Origin: Chloranthus sessilifolius
Lineage: Eukaryota > Streptophyta > Magnoliopsida > Chloranthales > Chloranthaceae
Direction of reading: 5' to 3'
DNA: 64,000 bases
Assembly (NCBI GenBank): GCA_021018995.1
Contig: CM037595.1
Coordinates: 97,367,491-97,431,490, forward strand
Shown here piece after piece: positions 1 to 11,042 of this stretch (the stretch's first letter is position 1; each line of letters opens with the position of its first letter). Made by a program: the position numbers and the translations under genes. Under the pieces are notes generated by a model. That model saw only the letters and a program-made list of their open reading frames with translations. It did no database searches and was not told the origin of the DNA.

Positions 1-228
1 CATGGCGAGTGTGGAGAGGACCATTCCAAATCCCATTCTTTGGAGCATTGTGAACTCACCTTTATTCCCCCTGAGCTGTCGGATCGAGGGGACGATGAAA
101 CGATTGTAAATGGGTATCCAGAGGGCGAGGGCGAGCAAGTTGAAGATAGTGAAGGTTGCTATGGGGATCTGGAGATGTCCTATGTATCTATCAGATTGAA
201 GAGCTTGAATGACTACGTAGGTGGATTG
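1..228 (-). pseudogene. NPF (NRT1/PTR) transporter gene fragment
   Basis: Read on the minus strand, this piece gives one open frame with the signature of the NPF (nitrate/peptide transporter) family. It contains VVIQALQSDRYIG, then LQIPIATFTIFNLLALALW, IPIYNRFIVPSIRQL, and LQRMGFGMVLSTLAM. In NPF proteins this is the DR.IG...IP block and the two following membrane helices around the late cytosolic loop, roughly residues 350-420 of ~580. NPF proteins are plasma- or vacuolar-membrane proton-coupled transporters of nitrate, peptides or hormones; the substrate cannot be told from this part. The gene would continue off the left edge toward its C-terminus. On the N-terminal side the frame meets a stop codon at 229-231, where Gln would be expected, and the family similarity ends there. 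A short duplicated segment (about 173-195 repeated near 240-267) follows. In this family the region normally lies inside a long last exon, so I read it as a truncated gene copy. Family assignment is from memory of the motifs. Confidence 0.7.
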
Positions 229-1499
229 TTAGATAGGGGATATGTATCTATCAGATGTCCTATGTATCAATCACCTCAATTTCTTATTGGCATTAAATCA
301 AACACCTTAGGGGCAAACATCTTTTTAAACAAAACCAATCCAAACTACAACTCCAATTTACTTCTAACAGTAAATTTTTCCATCTAATATTAGGTACCTA
401 GCAATTTAGCCATCAAATTTTCAAAATGAAAAACAGAAAGCTCTCCTGCTTTCCCTATCTTCGCCTATAATCAGAAAAGGAAATAGAAAACTGTCCTTAC
501 TTTTCAACCAAGAAACCAAGTCCTTAAGTATGCCTACACTACTCAGTCTCCAAGGCATAAAAGACAACCCTGTTATACACCTATCATTCCTCAATATAGA
601 ATAAAAGAAATACAAAAAAAAAAATTACACATGAACATAAACCAGTGAACATGGTGATTTGAACATTGTAATTTCTAATGATAGTTCAAAAATTGCACCA
701 ACAGACTACATAAATGCGGGGTCAATTCGATAATTAGGAGCCAATAATGTTTTGATCTCTTGGTTATGGCCACTCCAAGCAGCAACAAATAATTGGACCG
801 CCCATATTGATTAGTATATATATCAAAAGGTGGTTAAAAGATTCTGTGCCATTGTATGAATAAAATTGAAGCCCAAGAGAAACTTACCGTCTCTTGTAGA
901 GATCCCATACAAATTATTTGTTGGTAGACAAATTTCTTGAAATAAATTGAAATAAAAACCCTAAAAATCAAATTTCTTGAAAAAATACAAACAATTTTTG
1001 AGAGTAGAGCATCAGTGTACCTATTATATCCTCGTTTTGTTGGGAGGATCGGAGGAGTAGTAGCGTCGTTGACCAGAGGAGCAGGAGTAGCAGTGTCGTC
1101 ACCCGCCTCGCGGAATGGAGAGAGAGAGAGAGAGATGCTATGTGTTTTTTCATGCTGGAGGGGAGATTGGGAGAGGGAGAGAGGGGGGCTCTGGCTATTA
1201 TTTCTGGTGGGTAGAAGAAGACAAAGAGGTTTTATTTCCTGGTGGGTAGAAGAAGCTGAAGATTAATTAGGGATCCCGCGCAATTTCTTTTAGAAAGTAA
1301 TATTTGGGCGCCTAAATATGGTTTAGAAAACTAAGGTCACGGGTTCAAGCTCTCTTAGATGCAAAAACGAGATTTAAGAGGGCCGTTGTATTTCATAAAC
1401 CTCAGTTTTGGGCCATTGCATTGGTTAATTTTTTTGCAACGGCCAGAGACCATGGTTGATTTTAAGCAACTGGTATTGTTTATTCCTCATTTTCACGTA

Positions 1500-1500
<1 letters not shown>
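229..1500. other. Intergenic stretch, no supported gene
   Basis: AT-rich sequence after the NPF fragment. It starts with a short direct duplication (copies of a TATGTATCTATCAG core near 181-195 and 241-255). A GA-rich run lies near 1,118-1,190. No protein family is recognisable in any frame; the short open frames look like chance. Confidence 0.5.

Positions 1501-1502
<2 letters not shown>

Positions 1503-1552
<50 letters not shown>
1503..1552. repeat. (TA)n microsatellite
   Basis: Uninterrupted TA dinucleotides for about 50 bp. A second run of about 29 bp lies at 1,843-1,871. Confidence 0.97.
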
Positions 1553-1553
<1 letters not shown>

Positions 1554-1589
1554 TTAAACAAACAGAGGAGGGGCTCCTGAGAGCTTCTC

Positions 1590-1839
1590 ACGCTATTCCC
1601 TCCTTCTATTCTTCCTCTCTCTACATTTCTCTTTGGTCTTTTCTCTCTTTCTATTGAGTTTTCTCTTTCTCTCTCTAAACCTCTTTTAGAGGTTGGGCCT
1701 GTCTCATTCTCTCTCTAAGCTTCTCTATTTACAAGTGGAGCCTGTCTCATTTTCTCTCTCTAAACTTCTATGTTAAAGATTGGATGTCTCATTTTCTCTC
1801 TCTCTAAACTTTTGTATTATTCATTTGCAAATATTTATA

Positions 1840-1875
<36 letters not shown>

Positions 1876-1937
1876 ATTTTTGTTTTGCAGGCGAACCCAG
1901 AGGAGAAGAAAGGTTGGGTCAAGTTCTCTGCTCTCTC
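1590..1937. repeat. CT-rich repeated block left of the chromovirus
   Basis: Pyrimidine-rich sequence in which a 'CTCTCTCTCTAAAC' module followed by 'GAGGTTGGGCCTGTCTCATT'-like text recurs three to four times. A TA run and a TTTTGCAGG motif, like an intron 3' end, follow. Related text (ggttgggtct, ctctctctctaaac, TTGCAG followed by GATG) recurs right of the chromovirus at 15,010-15,600. The element therefore landed inside an older degenerate repeat. Its function is unknown. Confidence 0.55.
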
Positions 1938-4155
1938 TGTGACAGCCCGGATTTCGGCACCCCGAAACCCATGCCATCAGCACGATCATCTTGACCGTGC
2001 CCCTTAGCTAAGCATGGAACATTGGTATATCAAGCACAGAATTGAAATAGTAAATGAAACTGTGAAATTTAAATCTATATAAAAGCATTTCTCAAAAGAC
2101 AGTTCTACCCTCATGCCTCTGCATGAATTGAGAACCGATCCGAACCATCGATGATAGCAAATCATAATGGATGGTTCGCCCCAAAAGAACAATCCCAATT
2201 CATACATGTATATTGTTTAGCCAAAACAAGGCTTGACATACCAAGTCGTACAAATCTCTATCCAAAAGCCCTCAAAGCGGCACAACGGAGTCCTCTAGAA
2301 GAAGTCCTCAGGAGGTGGCTCCAACTCCTCTCCGGCCGCAAGGTCCGACTCACCGGGGTCAGCGTCTCCTGAAGCCTCGGCAGCTGCTAGTAGTGGACTT
2401 GCGACGTATAGTCTATAAGGTGAGCTACATCCTAGCTTAATAGGGAACAAAACACAATTGAACATATAAATTATTACTCATATATATTCTATGATATGCC
2501 ATGCATGATGCGTCTATGCAGTCACTGATGAAAACAGTTAAAAAGCATTACATTTTACTGGTAGTTTACTCATGTCTTTATTTATTCATGAATGATGCTA
2601 AAAAGGCCTAAAGCAAAACTTAAACTTTAAACTTAAGTAATCCCCGAGCAATATAGCATCGAACCCCGATGAGATACCCATCATCGTCATCTATATAGAC
2701 ACTTTTAACGTATTCCCTGGGAATACAAATAGTACCCAAGCCCCTTTCCCCTGGGGATTGGTGGCGGGGTTTCACTTGTCTCAAATCAACACCCCTGGGG
2801 TGTGCTTACTGTGTACGGATAAGCCTCCGCACTGGCCTACGGTTTCACTGCCGTATTGGTCACGAATATCCTGTCGTGTCAGTCGTGGATATCCCGCCAC
2901 GTCGGTGGGGTACCCTATCAAACCTCAAATAACAAAAATATCGGTGCCTTACATATAGTTATTTACCGTGTAAATGTGCTATCTTATATCAGTTAGGCCC
3001 TATCAAATATGATCCAATCTTGGATACATCCCTGGGATGTATCCATTCACTTGTATCACACCTGATGCTCTTATCTCTTTACTTCTTCATCCCCTGGGGA
3101 TGACTCATTATGATTACTTTTATTGATGTCACACACACACACTTTTCCCAACTCTTTAAGAAATAAAACATTTGGAATTTCAAATCTATATCACTACATA
3201 CATGCTCTTGTAAAATAAGGTACATGTTCAAGGAGTTCTCTACCTCAAGTCTTCGTTTGATCAATGCATCAAGGTCCCACGTGGCTCCTTGTGCACTTGC
3301 TCACACATACCACCTATGGTACCACATAACATGTGAAACACATAATAAGGATGCAATAAAGGAGGTCCAAGACCCCCCAAAGATCTTAAAGTCAAACTCA
3401 GAAGTCAACATCAATTGTCCCAATCGATTAATCGATTTCCAAAATCGATTAATCGAAAGTCAATATCGATTAATCGATTCTCAAATCGATTAATCGAGAT
3501 TCCCATTCGATTAATCGAAACCCAATTCAATTAATCGAAATTCCCTGCTCTATCAAGTTGATTCTCAATTCGAGTAATCGAGTTTCCAAAATCGATTAAT
3601 CGATCCCAAATCGATTAATCGAAATTACAAATCGATTAATCGAATTTTCATTTTGATTAGTCGATTTCATCAAGCCCATTTCTTTTTTTCACTGGAGTCC
3701 ACTGTAGGCTCCCAGTCGATTAATCGATTCTCAATTCGATTAATTGAAATCCAAAGTCGATTAATCGAAACCCAATTCGATTAATCGAAATCGGGGTCCT
3801 CTGACTTTTCAGCTTCTTGGCCAATTTTGATTAATCGAAACCCAATTTTGATTAATTGAAATTGCCAGATTTTACCCCCTTCTGGCTGTTCTTCCAATTC
3901 TTTCTCCATTTATTTTCTTTCTTTTTCTAAGCCTTTTTACCCTATATTTTACACCATTCTAACTACGATTAACCTCCCATATCTTATGCATTTAATTCAC
4001 AAGAAATTTACCTCAATCAAATCTCAATTTGATTAGATCTAGTGGTTGGAAAGGCTAGGGTTCCAGCTTTGGCTCTAACGGATCCAAACCGTGTCGAATC
4101 CGGCTTTTATCGCTTGAATCCCCCTTCCAATCAGTTGCAATAACTCCTCTCTTTA

Positions 4156-4191
<36 letters not shown>

Positions 4192-4455
4192 TTACTCTCC
4201 TCAACAACCAAGATATAGATTTTAGGGTTATTAAACCCTTTTATCTATCCCCTTCCTTGTGTGTTGAGCACATACACCGTTGTAGGTGTATGCGACTTCA
4301 CATTCACATCACACACCACACAATCTCTCAAACCATCACATCTCATCCGTTCATCACACTCTATGTCAACCATTGAACTCCTAATTGGTCAAACCCGGGA
4401 CCAATCGGGCACGAATCTCGAGGTCACTGTTTAACGTAATTTTTCAGAATATTAC
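1938..4455 (-). repeat. 3' LTR of the chromovirus
   Basis: Starts TGTGACAGCC at 1,938 and ends ...CAGAATATTAC near 4,455; it aligns end to end with 12,524-15,008. It carries about 11 exact CGATTAATCG palindromes plus decayed ones (3,422-3,862) and a CT run near 4,161-4,190. The purine tract lies just outside it at about 4,456-4,472. Confidence 0.95.
3422..3862. repeat. TCGATTAATCGA palindrome array, 3' LTR copy
   Basis: About 11 exact CGATTAATCG cores and at least five decayed ones in 440 bp of the LTR. Several cores intact in the partner LTR have TG or CA in place of CG here, as expected from deamination of methylated cytosine. Confidence 0.9.
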
Positions 4456-4472
4456 TTCCTCCCCACCTTAGG
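4456..4472 (-). promoter_or_regulatory. Polypurine tract of the chromovirus
   Basis: On the coding (minus) strand AAGGTGGGGAGGAAG directly precedes the 3' LTR. This is the expected plus-strand primer position. Confidence 0.75.
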
Positions 4473-4766
4473 AATTTTTGTCCTCGAAAATAACCCAAAG
4501 TGCGTCGGTCGGGGTCTCTCCCACCCCCCCCCCACACTCGCAGGTGAGGTGGTCGAGTAGACTCAGACGCATTCAGATCGTTACAAATACCAGCATAGAA
4601 TTTAAATTTGACGAATTGGAACAATTTACACAAAAATTTTGCTTTGTATTTATAATTGAAACCTTTTACAATGCCAGATAAGTTGGCGTACAAAACAAAT
4701 CTACAGGTATATAATCAAAATGTAAAAATAAATACAAGACTCGAGTCCCTCGCCAGGTGGTGGGTG

Positions 4767-6417
4767 CTACTGGTGGGTGGTGAGTTGCTGTGGCTGCGGT
4801 GGTGGAGACCGTGCTGGCTGAGTAGGCGGAGGTAGCGGCGGTTGTGACAGGAGCGTCTCTATCGGCGGAGCGGATGTAGATGTGGAAGGAGTCACGTCAG
4901 TAGTGGCGGTGGTGGGATGGAAAATGGGACCTCTGTGGAAGGCGGTCCGTCCCGCAGTCCACTCCTCCTGAGCGAGATAGCGGTGGTAGTCTGTCGGGTA
5001 GATGTAGCGGAGGGTGTGGAACATCAAGAAGTCCATCCTCCGGTTCATCCGATCGTTGTTGGCCTCCATGCGAGCCAACACCTCGTCGATGGTAGGACCG
5101 GATGGAGCGGCGCGTCCGCGGTATGATGAGGTGGGTGTAGCGTGAGTGAGAGGCGGTGTCGTGTGTGTGTGGTATGAGAGGTAGCCCTCTCCACTGATGG
5201 CTCGGCCGGGTGTGCCCCACCCACGGGTGGGTCCTGTTGTGGTGGTGGGGGTGGTGGCGGTGCGACTGCTGCTGCTGCTGGAGCGGGACCTGGAGCCGGT
5301 AGGGTCCGCTTGAGCAGGTTGTAGCTACGGGTCCATGAAGACTTGGAGAACGTCTTCACGCAATTCGTAGCCCTCACCTCGTGAGGTGAGATAGTGTAGG
5401 AGGGATCGTTGGAGTAGCACTCCAACATGCTCGAGATGAGGCAAGCGTAGGGCATCTTCTCCTTGGGCCGGAGGTTGCCCTTCATTAGTTTGCCCTTGAT
5501 GTACCTCATCCCTCAAGGATGACCATGGTGGCGTCGAACCACCGGCCACAGAAGGCCGCATAGAGTGCGTGTTGCACTCGGTCCACGCGCTCGGTATCGT
5601 GGCGCATTGGGTAAAGGTTGCACTTGATCACCGAATCAAGCATCCACATATAGTGGGAAAGGTCAACCCTCTTTATGGAGGATCCCGACCCCTTTTTGCC
5701 GTTGGTCATGCGGGTCATGACCTCCTCGAATCGAGGGTCCTCCTCAAAGGGTGGGAATAGGGTGGTCTCAGGGGTAAAGTCGAGGTAGCACTCAAGCACC
5801 TCGTGGACGTGGCGACGTGTGATCGTGTAGTCTCGACCCTCGATGGTGGTCTTGATCACATCGTCCGTCGGGCCGTCCACAAGCCCCTGGTAAAACAATC
5901 TCACCAATCTAGGGTAATAGGAACCCCGGATTGGTTTGAGAAGGTTGCCGAGACCGGCATTGTTAAGGTAAGTTCGAGCCCATTGGGTCTCACCCGACAC
6001 ATCGGGATTTGTGAAAAGGGTAGGGTCGATGAGGTACTCGACCTCAAAAGTCTTTGCGGCCCACCATTCATTAGGTTGCACCACGTTAGTGGGTGGTGGG
6101 GGCATGGGCGTGGACTCGCGGAAAGACTCGCGCGAAGATGCGCTCGTCGAACCAGAGGTGGTCTTCAATGCCGACGGTGATGGAGTCCTCACCGGCGATG
6201 GGGTAGGTGGTGGTGGTGCGGCGTTCTTACGCCGGACCGGTAGCTTAGAGGTTGCCTTCCTTGAAGACAATCGGGTTTTAGGCGGCATTTTGACGAAGTT
6301 TCCGGTGAAAACTAGGGTTTTCGACTTGAAATTGAAGAAATACGCGAGCCTAGGGTTTACCTTAGGTTTCGGAGGCGAATGCGGGCGATTGCGGATGCGA
6401 ATCGGCAGAAAATCCAA
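4767..6417 (-). mobile_element. Extra ORF between integrase and 3' LTR
   Basis: A coding remnant on the same strand as gag-pol. The N-terminal part is basic and Pro/Ser-rich (MPPKTRLSSRKATSK, then a PPPPTPSPVRTPSPS stretch). It is followed by a conserved-looking domain with WARTYLNNAGLGNLLKP, YYPRLVRLFYQGLVDGP and DYTITRRHVHEVL. This resembles the 'putative plant transposon protein' domain often found in plant retroelement ORFs (recalled, not searched). The C-terminal third is Pro-rich with LARMEANNDRMNRRMDFL. The function of this family is unknown. The ORF is broken. A third ORF here is not part of the textbook chromovirus layout, so it may be an acquired accessory gene. Confidence 0.72.
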
Positions 6418-6536
6418 ACCCTAGATCGCTCGATCGGTTGGAGAAGAAGGAGAAGAAGAACGCCCAAATTAACCCAAAGCCCAATTGATTTCGAATGGGA
6501 AATAAAATCCCCAATTTTATATATATAGGCTCCGGC

Positions 6537-7264
6537 TCGATTAATCGAAATCCAGAATCGATTAATCGAGATTCAAAACTAGGTTAAGCCGCGCAAAATC
6601 GATTAATCGATTTCCCAAATCGATCAATCGAAAGTCAAAATCGATTAATAGAAATCGTATCCGTTTAAAAATTTAAGTTTTTGAGCTCACTGGCGCTAGC
6701 CAGTCGATTAATCGAAATCCATTTCGATTAATCGAAATTTCAAAATCGATTAATCGAAATTCTCTTCGATTAATCAAAATCGTGCAGTCCCTTCCAAAAT
6801 TTTCAGGATTCTTTAAGTTATTCGATTAGTCGAACTATGGTTCGATTAATCGAAATCTCAAATCGATTAATCAAATTCCACCTCGATTAATCGAAATTGT
6901 TTCTCTGACTCCAAATTTTCCTAAGTTCCTTAAGTAAATCGATTAATCGAACTTCCAGTTCGATTAATCGAAATCTCCTCGATTAATCGAAACCTCCTCG
7001 ATTAATCAAAATTTCATTTGTTCATTCCTAATTTCTTCTAACATTCCCAGTATGTTCGATTAATCGAACATGTAGTTCGATTAATCGAATTCCCAATTCG
7101 ATTAATCGAATTCCCAAAATCGATTAATCGAATTCCCAAAATCGATTAATCGAAATTATAAATCGATCAATCGAAATTGCATTCTGTGTCTGTCCTAACT
7201 CTTATCCAAATTTCCAGTCACTGGCACATGCCAGTCGACTAATCGAACAAAATCGATTAATCGG
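6537..7264. repeat. TCGATTAATCGA palindrome array, internal copy
   Basis: Between the integrase end and the extra ORF there are about 17 exact CGATTAATCG cores plus several one-base variants, spaced irregularly by about 15-60 bp. The spacers are simple AT-rich text such as AAATCC or AATTCCC. The core is a perfect inverted repeat. The array contains no open frame worth noting. Confidence 0.9.
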
Positions 7265-7530
7265 TTTTGCCCAATTTCTGCAGATTTTCAAATTCTTTGG
7301 TTCTTTGATTACTTTTGGTAGTTTTGACATCAAATGGCTCATAGTTTTATAGAAACACATACACTTGGTCATGTGCATACAAAATCTGTTCTTTAAATCA
7401 TACTTTGATCAAGACTTCCATTGATTTACAAGTGTTGTGAAAATCCACAAACATGCTTGTGGTTTACATTGGATTCTCACGTCGTTGGAAACAAGGCTAG
7501 ATATTGTTCTTTCACATCGGCCTCTCATTC

Positions 7531-8560
7531 CTAAGTAGCCTCTTCCTTTGGATGATTGTTCCACCGAACAAGCACTAAGGGAATCACCTTAGTGCGCAGT
7601 ACTTGTTCCTTTCGATCCAAGATTTCCACTGGTTCCTCTATCATGCTCATGTCATCACACATCTCCATAGGTTGTTTCCCTAACACATGAGATGGATCGT
7701 TCACATACTTTTTGAGCATCGATATGTGGAAAATGTTATGTACCTGATCAAACAGCGGTGGTAAGCCAATGCGATACGCAACTTCACCTACGCGTCCCAA
7801 AATTTCAAATGGTCCAACATAACGTGGGCTTAACTTCCCTCTCTTGCCAAATCTCATTACGCCTTTCATAGGTGACACTTTCACAAGCACGTGCTCACCC
7901 ACTTTATAGTCGACACTAGTCCGCTTGATGTCGGCGTAACTTTTCTATCTACTCTGTGCTGACTTCAGCCTTTCTCTGATTATTCGAACGACGGTGGCGT
8001 TGTCTTCAAGTAGTTTTGGGCCTAAAACAAATTTCTCGCCTGTTTCTTCCCAATTGAGGGGTGATTTGCATCGTTGTCCATACAGAGCTTCATACGGTGT
8101 CATGCCAATGCTCGTTTGGAAACTGTTGTTGTATGCGAATTCGAGCAACGGTAGATACTCATCCCAGTATCCTTGCATATCTAGCATGCACGCTCTGAGC
8201 ATGTCTTCTATCACTTGGTTCACTCGCTCTGTCTGCCCATCAGTTTGAGGATGGAAAACTGAACTAAAATCTAGTCGTGTTCCCATTCCTTCTTGAAATT
8301 TCTTCCAAAACTTGGACGTATATAGTGGATCACGATCTGAAACTATGCTGCTTGGAATCCCGTGTAGTCTTACTATCTCCTTCATATATAAGTCTGCCAA
8401 TCTTCCTGCCGTATACATCGTATTGTACGGCAGAAAGTGCGCTGATTTGGTCAATCGATCTACGACGACCCAAATGGCATTGTGTCTCTTAGCGATGCAG
8501 GGCAATCAACAATGAAATCCATCGAGATCGATTCCCACTTCCATTACGGGATTGGTAAAG
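7531..8560 (-). mobile_element. Chromovirus integrase core and chromodomain-like tail
   Basis: The integrase catalytic core is at about 8,000-8,500: VVVDRLTKSAHFLPY, then VSDRDPLYTSKFW, VFHPQTDGQTERVNQ and FAYNNSFQTSIGMTPYEALY, which give the D,D,E pattern of the family. Downstream, to 7,531, are the GEHVLVKVSP...GPFEILGRVGEVAYRI module and then VLRTKVIPLVLVRWNNHP, which matches the chromodomain-like end of chromovirus integrases. That domain is known to steer insertion toward particular chromatin. The region is broken, and the tail is followed by the palindrome-rich 3' region. Confidence 0.9.
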
Positions 8561-10860
8561 TAATAGTCCAATAGTCGGATGTCTATGATCAATCTTCACT
8601 TGCTGACAAGTCAAACACCGTGACACATATTTGGCCACGTCTTGCTTCAAACCTCTCCACCAGTAGTTCTTTTTCAAGTCTTGGTACATTTTGGTGCTAC
8701 CAGGGTGGATAGCATAATTTGACTTATGGGCTTCATCAAGAATGGTTCGTCTTAGATCGACATTGTCAGGAATGCATAGACGACCCTTAAACAATAAAGA
8801 ACCATCTTCTTTAACTGAGAAGTCCAAACTGATACCTTCACTCACGTCTTGATGAATCTTTGTTAATGCCGAATCTTTCATCTGTAGATCGTGGATATGC
8901 TCGAATATTACTGACTTTGCCGATATGTTAGCCAAAAAGGATCCGGTAGCTTTTGACTCAATGTTCGCATCGTAGACTGCCAGGTCTTCCAATAATTTCC
9001 ATCGATGCATACCCAAAATCAAACAAGTTAACTGAGCTGAACCCTTCCGACTCAATGCATCGGCTACTACGTTCGCCTTGCCTGGATGGTACTGTATGGA
9101 GCAATCGTAATCCTTGAGGAATTCCATCCATCTGCGCTGTCTCATGTTGAGCTCTTTCTGTGTAAACAAGTATCAGAGGCTCTTATGATCGGTGAAAATT
9201 TCAAAAGTCTCACCATACAAGTAATGTCTCCAAATCTTCAGTGCAAAGATGACTGCTGCTAGCTCCAAGTCATGAGTCGAATAATTTTTCTCGTGTTCTT
9301 TCAGCTGTCTTGATCCGTAAGCTATCACCTTCTTGTGTTGATTGAGTACACAACCCAAACTGTTGTATGATGCATCGCTGTACACGACGTATCCTCCACT
9401 GCCTGAAGGAATAGCTAGCACTGGTGCTAAAGTGAGTCTCGTCTTGAGTTCTTGAAAACTCATCTCGCATGCCTCACTCCACTCAAATCTTGAATCCTTT
9501 CGTGTCAGCTTTGTGAGAGGTCCCGATATCTTTGAAAACCCCTCGACGAAACGTCGATAATAGCCTGCTAAGCCCAGAAAACTTCGGACATCGGTCACTG
9601 TCTTTGGTTGCTCCCATTTAACCACAGCTTCTATCTTTCTTTGGATCTCTGGTGACACCATGCTTTGAGACGACATGTCCCAAAAAGCTAACCTCTTCCA
9701 ACCAAAACTCACATTTGCTGAGTTTGGCATACAATTGGTGTTCACGTAGCGTCTGTAGGGCAATCCTCAAGTGTTCTTCATGTTCCGTCTTGGATTTGGA
9801 GTATATCAATATATCATCAATGAACACTACGACGCAGGAGTCCAAGTGTGGTTTAAACACTTGGTTCATCAGATCCATAAACGACGCCGGAGCATTCGTC
9901 AACCCAAACGGCATCACAAGGAATTCATAGTGTCCATACCGTGTCCTGAAAGCTGTCTTCTGGATGTCCTCTGCCTTGACTCGCAACTGATGGTATCCAG
10001 ATCTCAGATCGATCTTCGAAAAATACCTTACTCCTTGCAGTTGATCGAACAAATCGTCAATTCTAGGCAAAGGGTAGCGGTTCTTCACAGTGAGTTTGTT
10101 TAATTGTCGATAGTCAATGCAAAGCCGCATTGACCCGTCTTTCTTCTTGACAAATAAGACCGGTGCTCCCCATGGAGACACACTCGGTCTGACAAACCCC
10201 TTGTCCATAAGCTCTTGTAGTTGTTCCTTCAACTCCTTTAACTCAGCAGGAGCCATTCGATATGGCACTTTTGAAATAGACTCCGTTCTTGGCGCTAAGT
10301 CGATGGTGAATTCTACTTCTCTCTCTGGAGGTAATCCAGGCAATTCTTCTGGACACACGTCGGCGAAGTCTCGCACAACTGCTATCTCAGAGATGATGTT
10401 CTTTTCTTCCTTGTTCTCCTTTAAGAAAGCCAAGTATCCACTGCAACCCTTTCTGATCATTTTCTCGGCCCTTACTGCTGAGATCAGTGGCACAGATGAC
10501 GACCTCACTCCTTGGAATCGAAATGATCTTCTTGTGTTGGGTCTGAAAATGACTACCTTGTTCTTGCAATCGACGGTTGCACAAGATCTTCCAACCACCA
10601 TGCCAAGGATCACATCAAACCCTTGCATGTCTAAGTATCAACACTTCCAATTCATGCACCTCTAGGTCTCGAACTGCTACAATGATGGATTTGCAAGCTA
10701 ACTCCGTGTCCACTAACTCTCCAGTCGGAATAGACACAGATAGGACGAAGTCCAACGCCTCTGGAATAATCTTCATCTTTTTGGCGAAACGTGGAGTGAC
10801 GAATGAGTGGGTAGACCTTGGGTCTATCAACACTCTAGCGTCATATCCAACGAAGCACCT
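8560..10860 (-). mobile_element. Chromovirus protease, RT and RNase H region
   Basis: Minus-strand pol remnants. The aspartic protease area is near 10,620-10,860 (LIDPRSTHSFV in the place of the D-S/T-G site). RT is at about 9,650-10,430, with [42 protein letters not shown] and the catalytic block [12 protein letters not shown]. RNase H spans about 8,900-9,560, with [24 protein letters not shown] and [13 protein letters not shown]. An integrase zinc-binding segment ([19 protein letters not shown]) begins near 8,600-8,720. These enzymes would make cDNA from element RNA in the particle. The order is typical Ty3/gypsy. The region is broken in several places and is not functional as it stands. 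Confidence 0.93.
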
Positions 10861-11042
10861 TTTTCATATATAGTTAAAGTACCTATAGTATACATACATA
10901 CATACAATAATTTACACATCAATTTACACCCCTAATTCACATATAAATTTAGTATTGAGAAAAAGAATCTATACAATTCCTAATGCATGCACCTTCTCTA
11001 TCTAAAATTTTAATGAAATGGAAATTTTCTTTAATTTAAAAG
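10860..11042 (-). other. AT-rich spacer between gag and protease
   Basis: About 180 bp of AT-rich sequence with CATA repeats separates the gag and protease remnants. Its composition is clearly unlike the coding sequence on either side. It begins, on the coding strand, with a GTGAG-type motif and ends with AAAAAG, so it resembles a plant intron; a later small insertion is the alternative. Confidence 0.5.

Noticed and set aside
1359-1994. Open frames with long YIYIYI runs.
   Set aside because: They are translations of (TA)n microsatellites, as also at 21,369, 32,125 and elsewhere.
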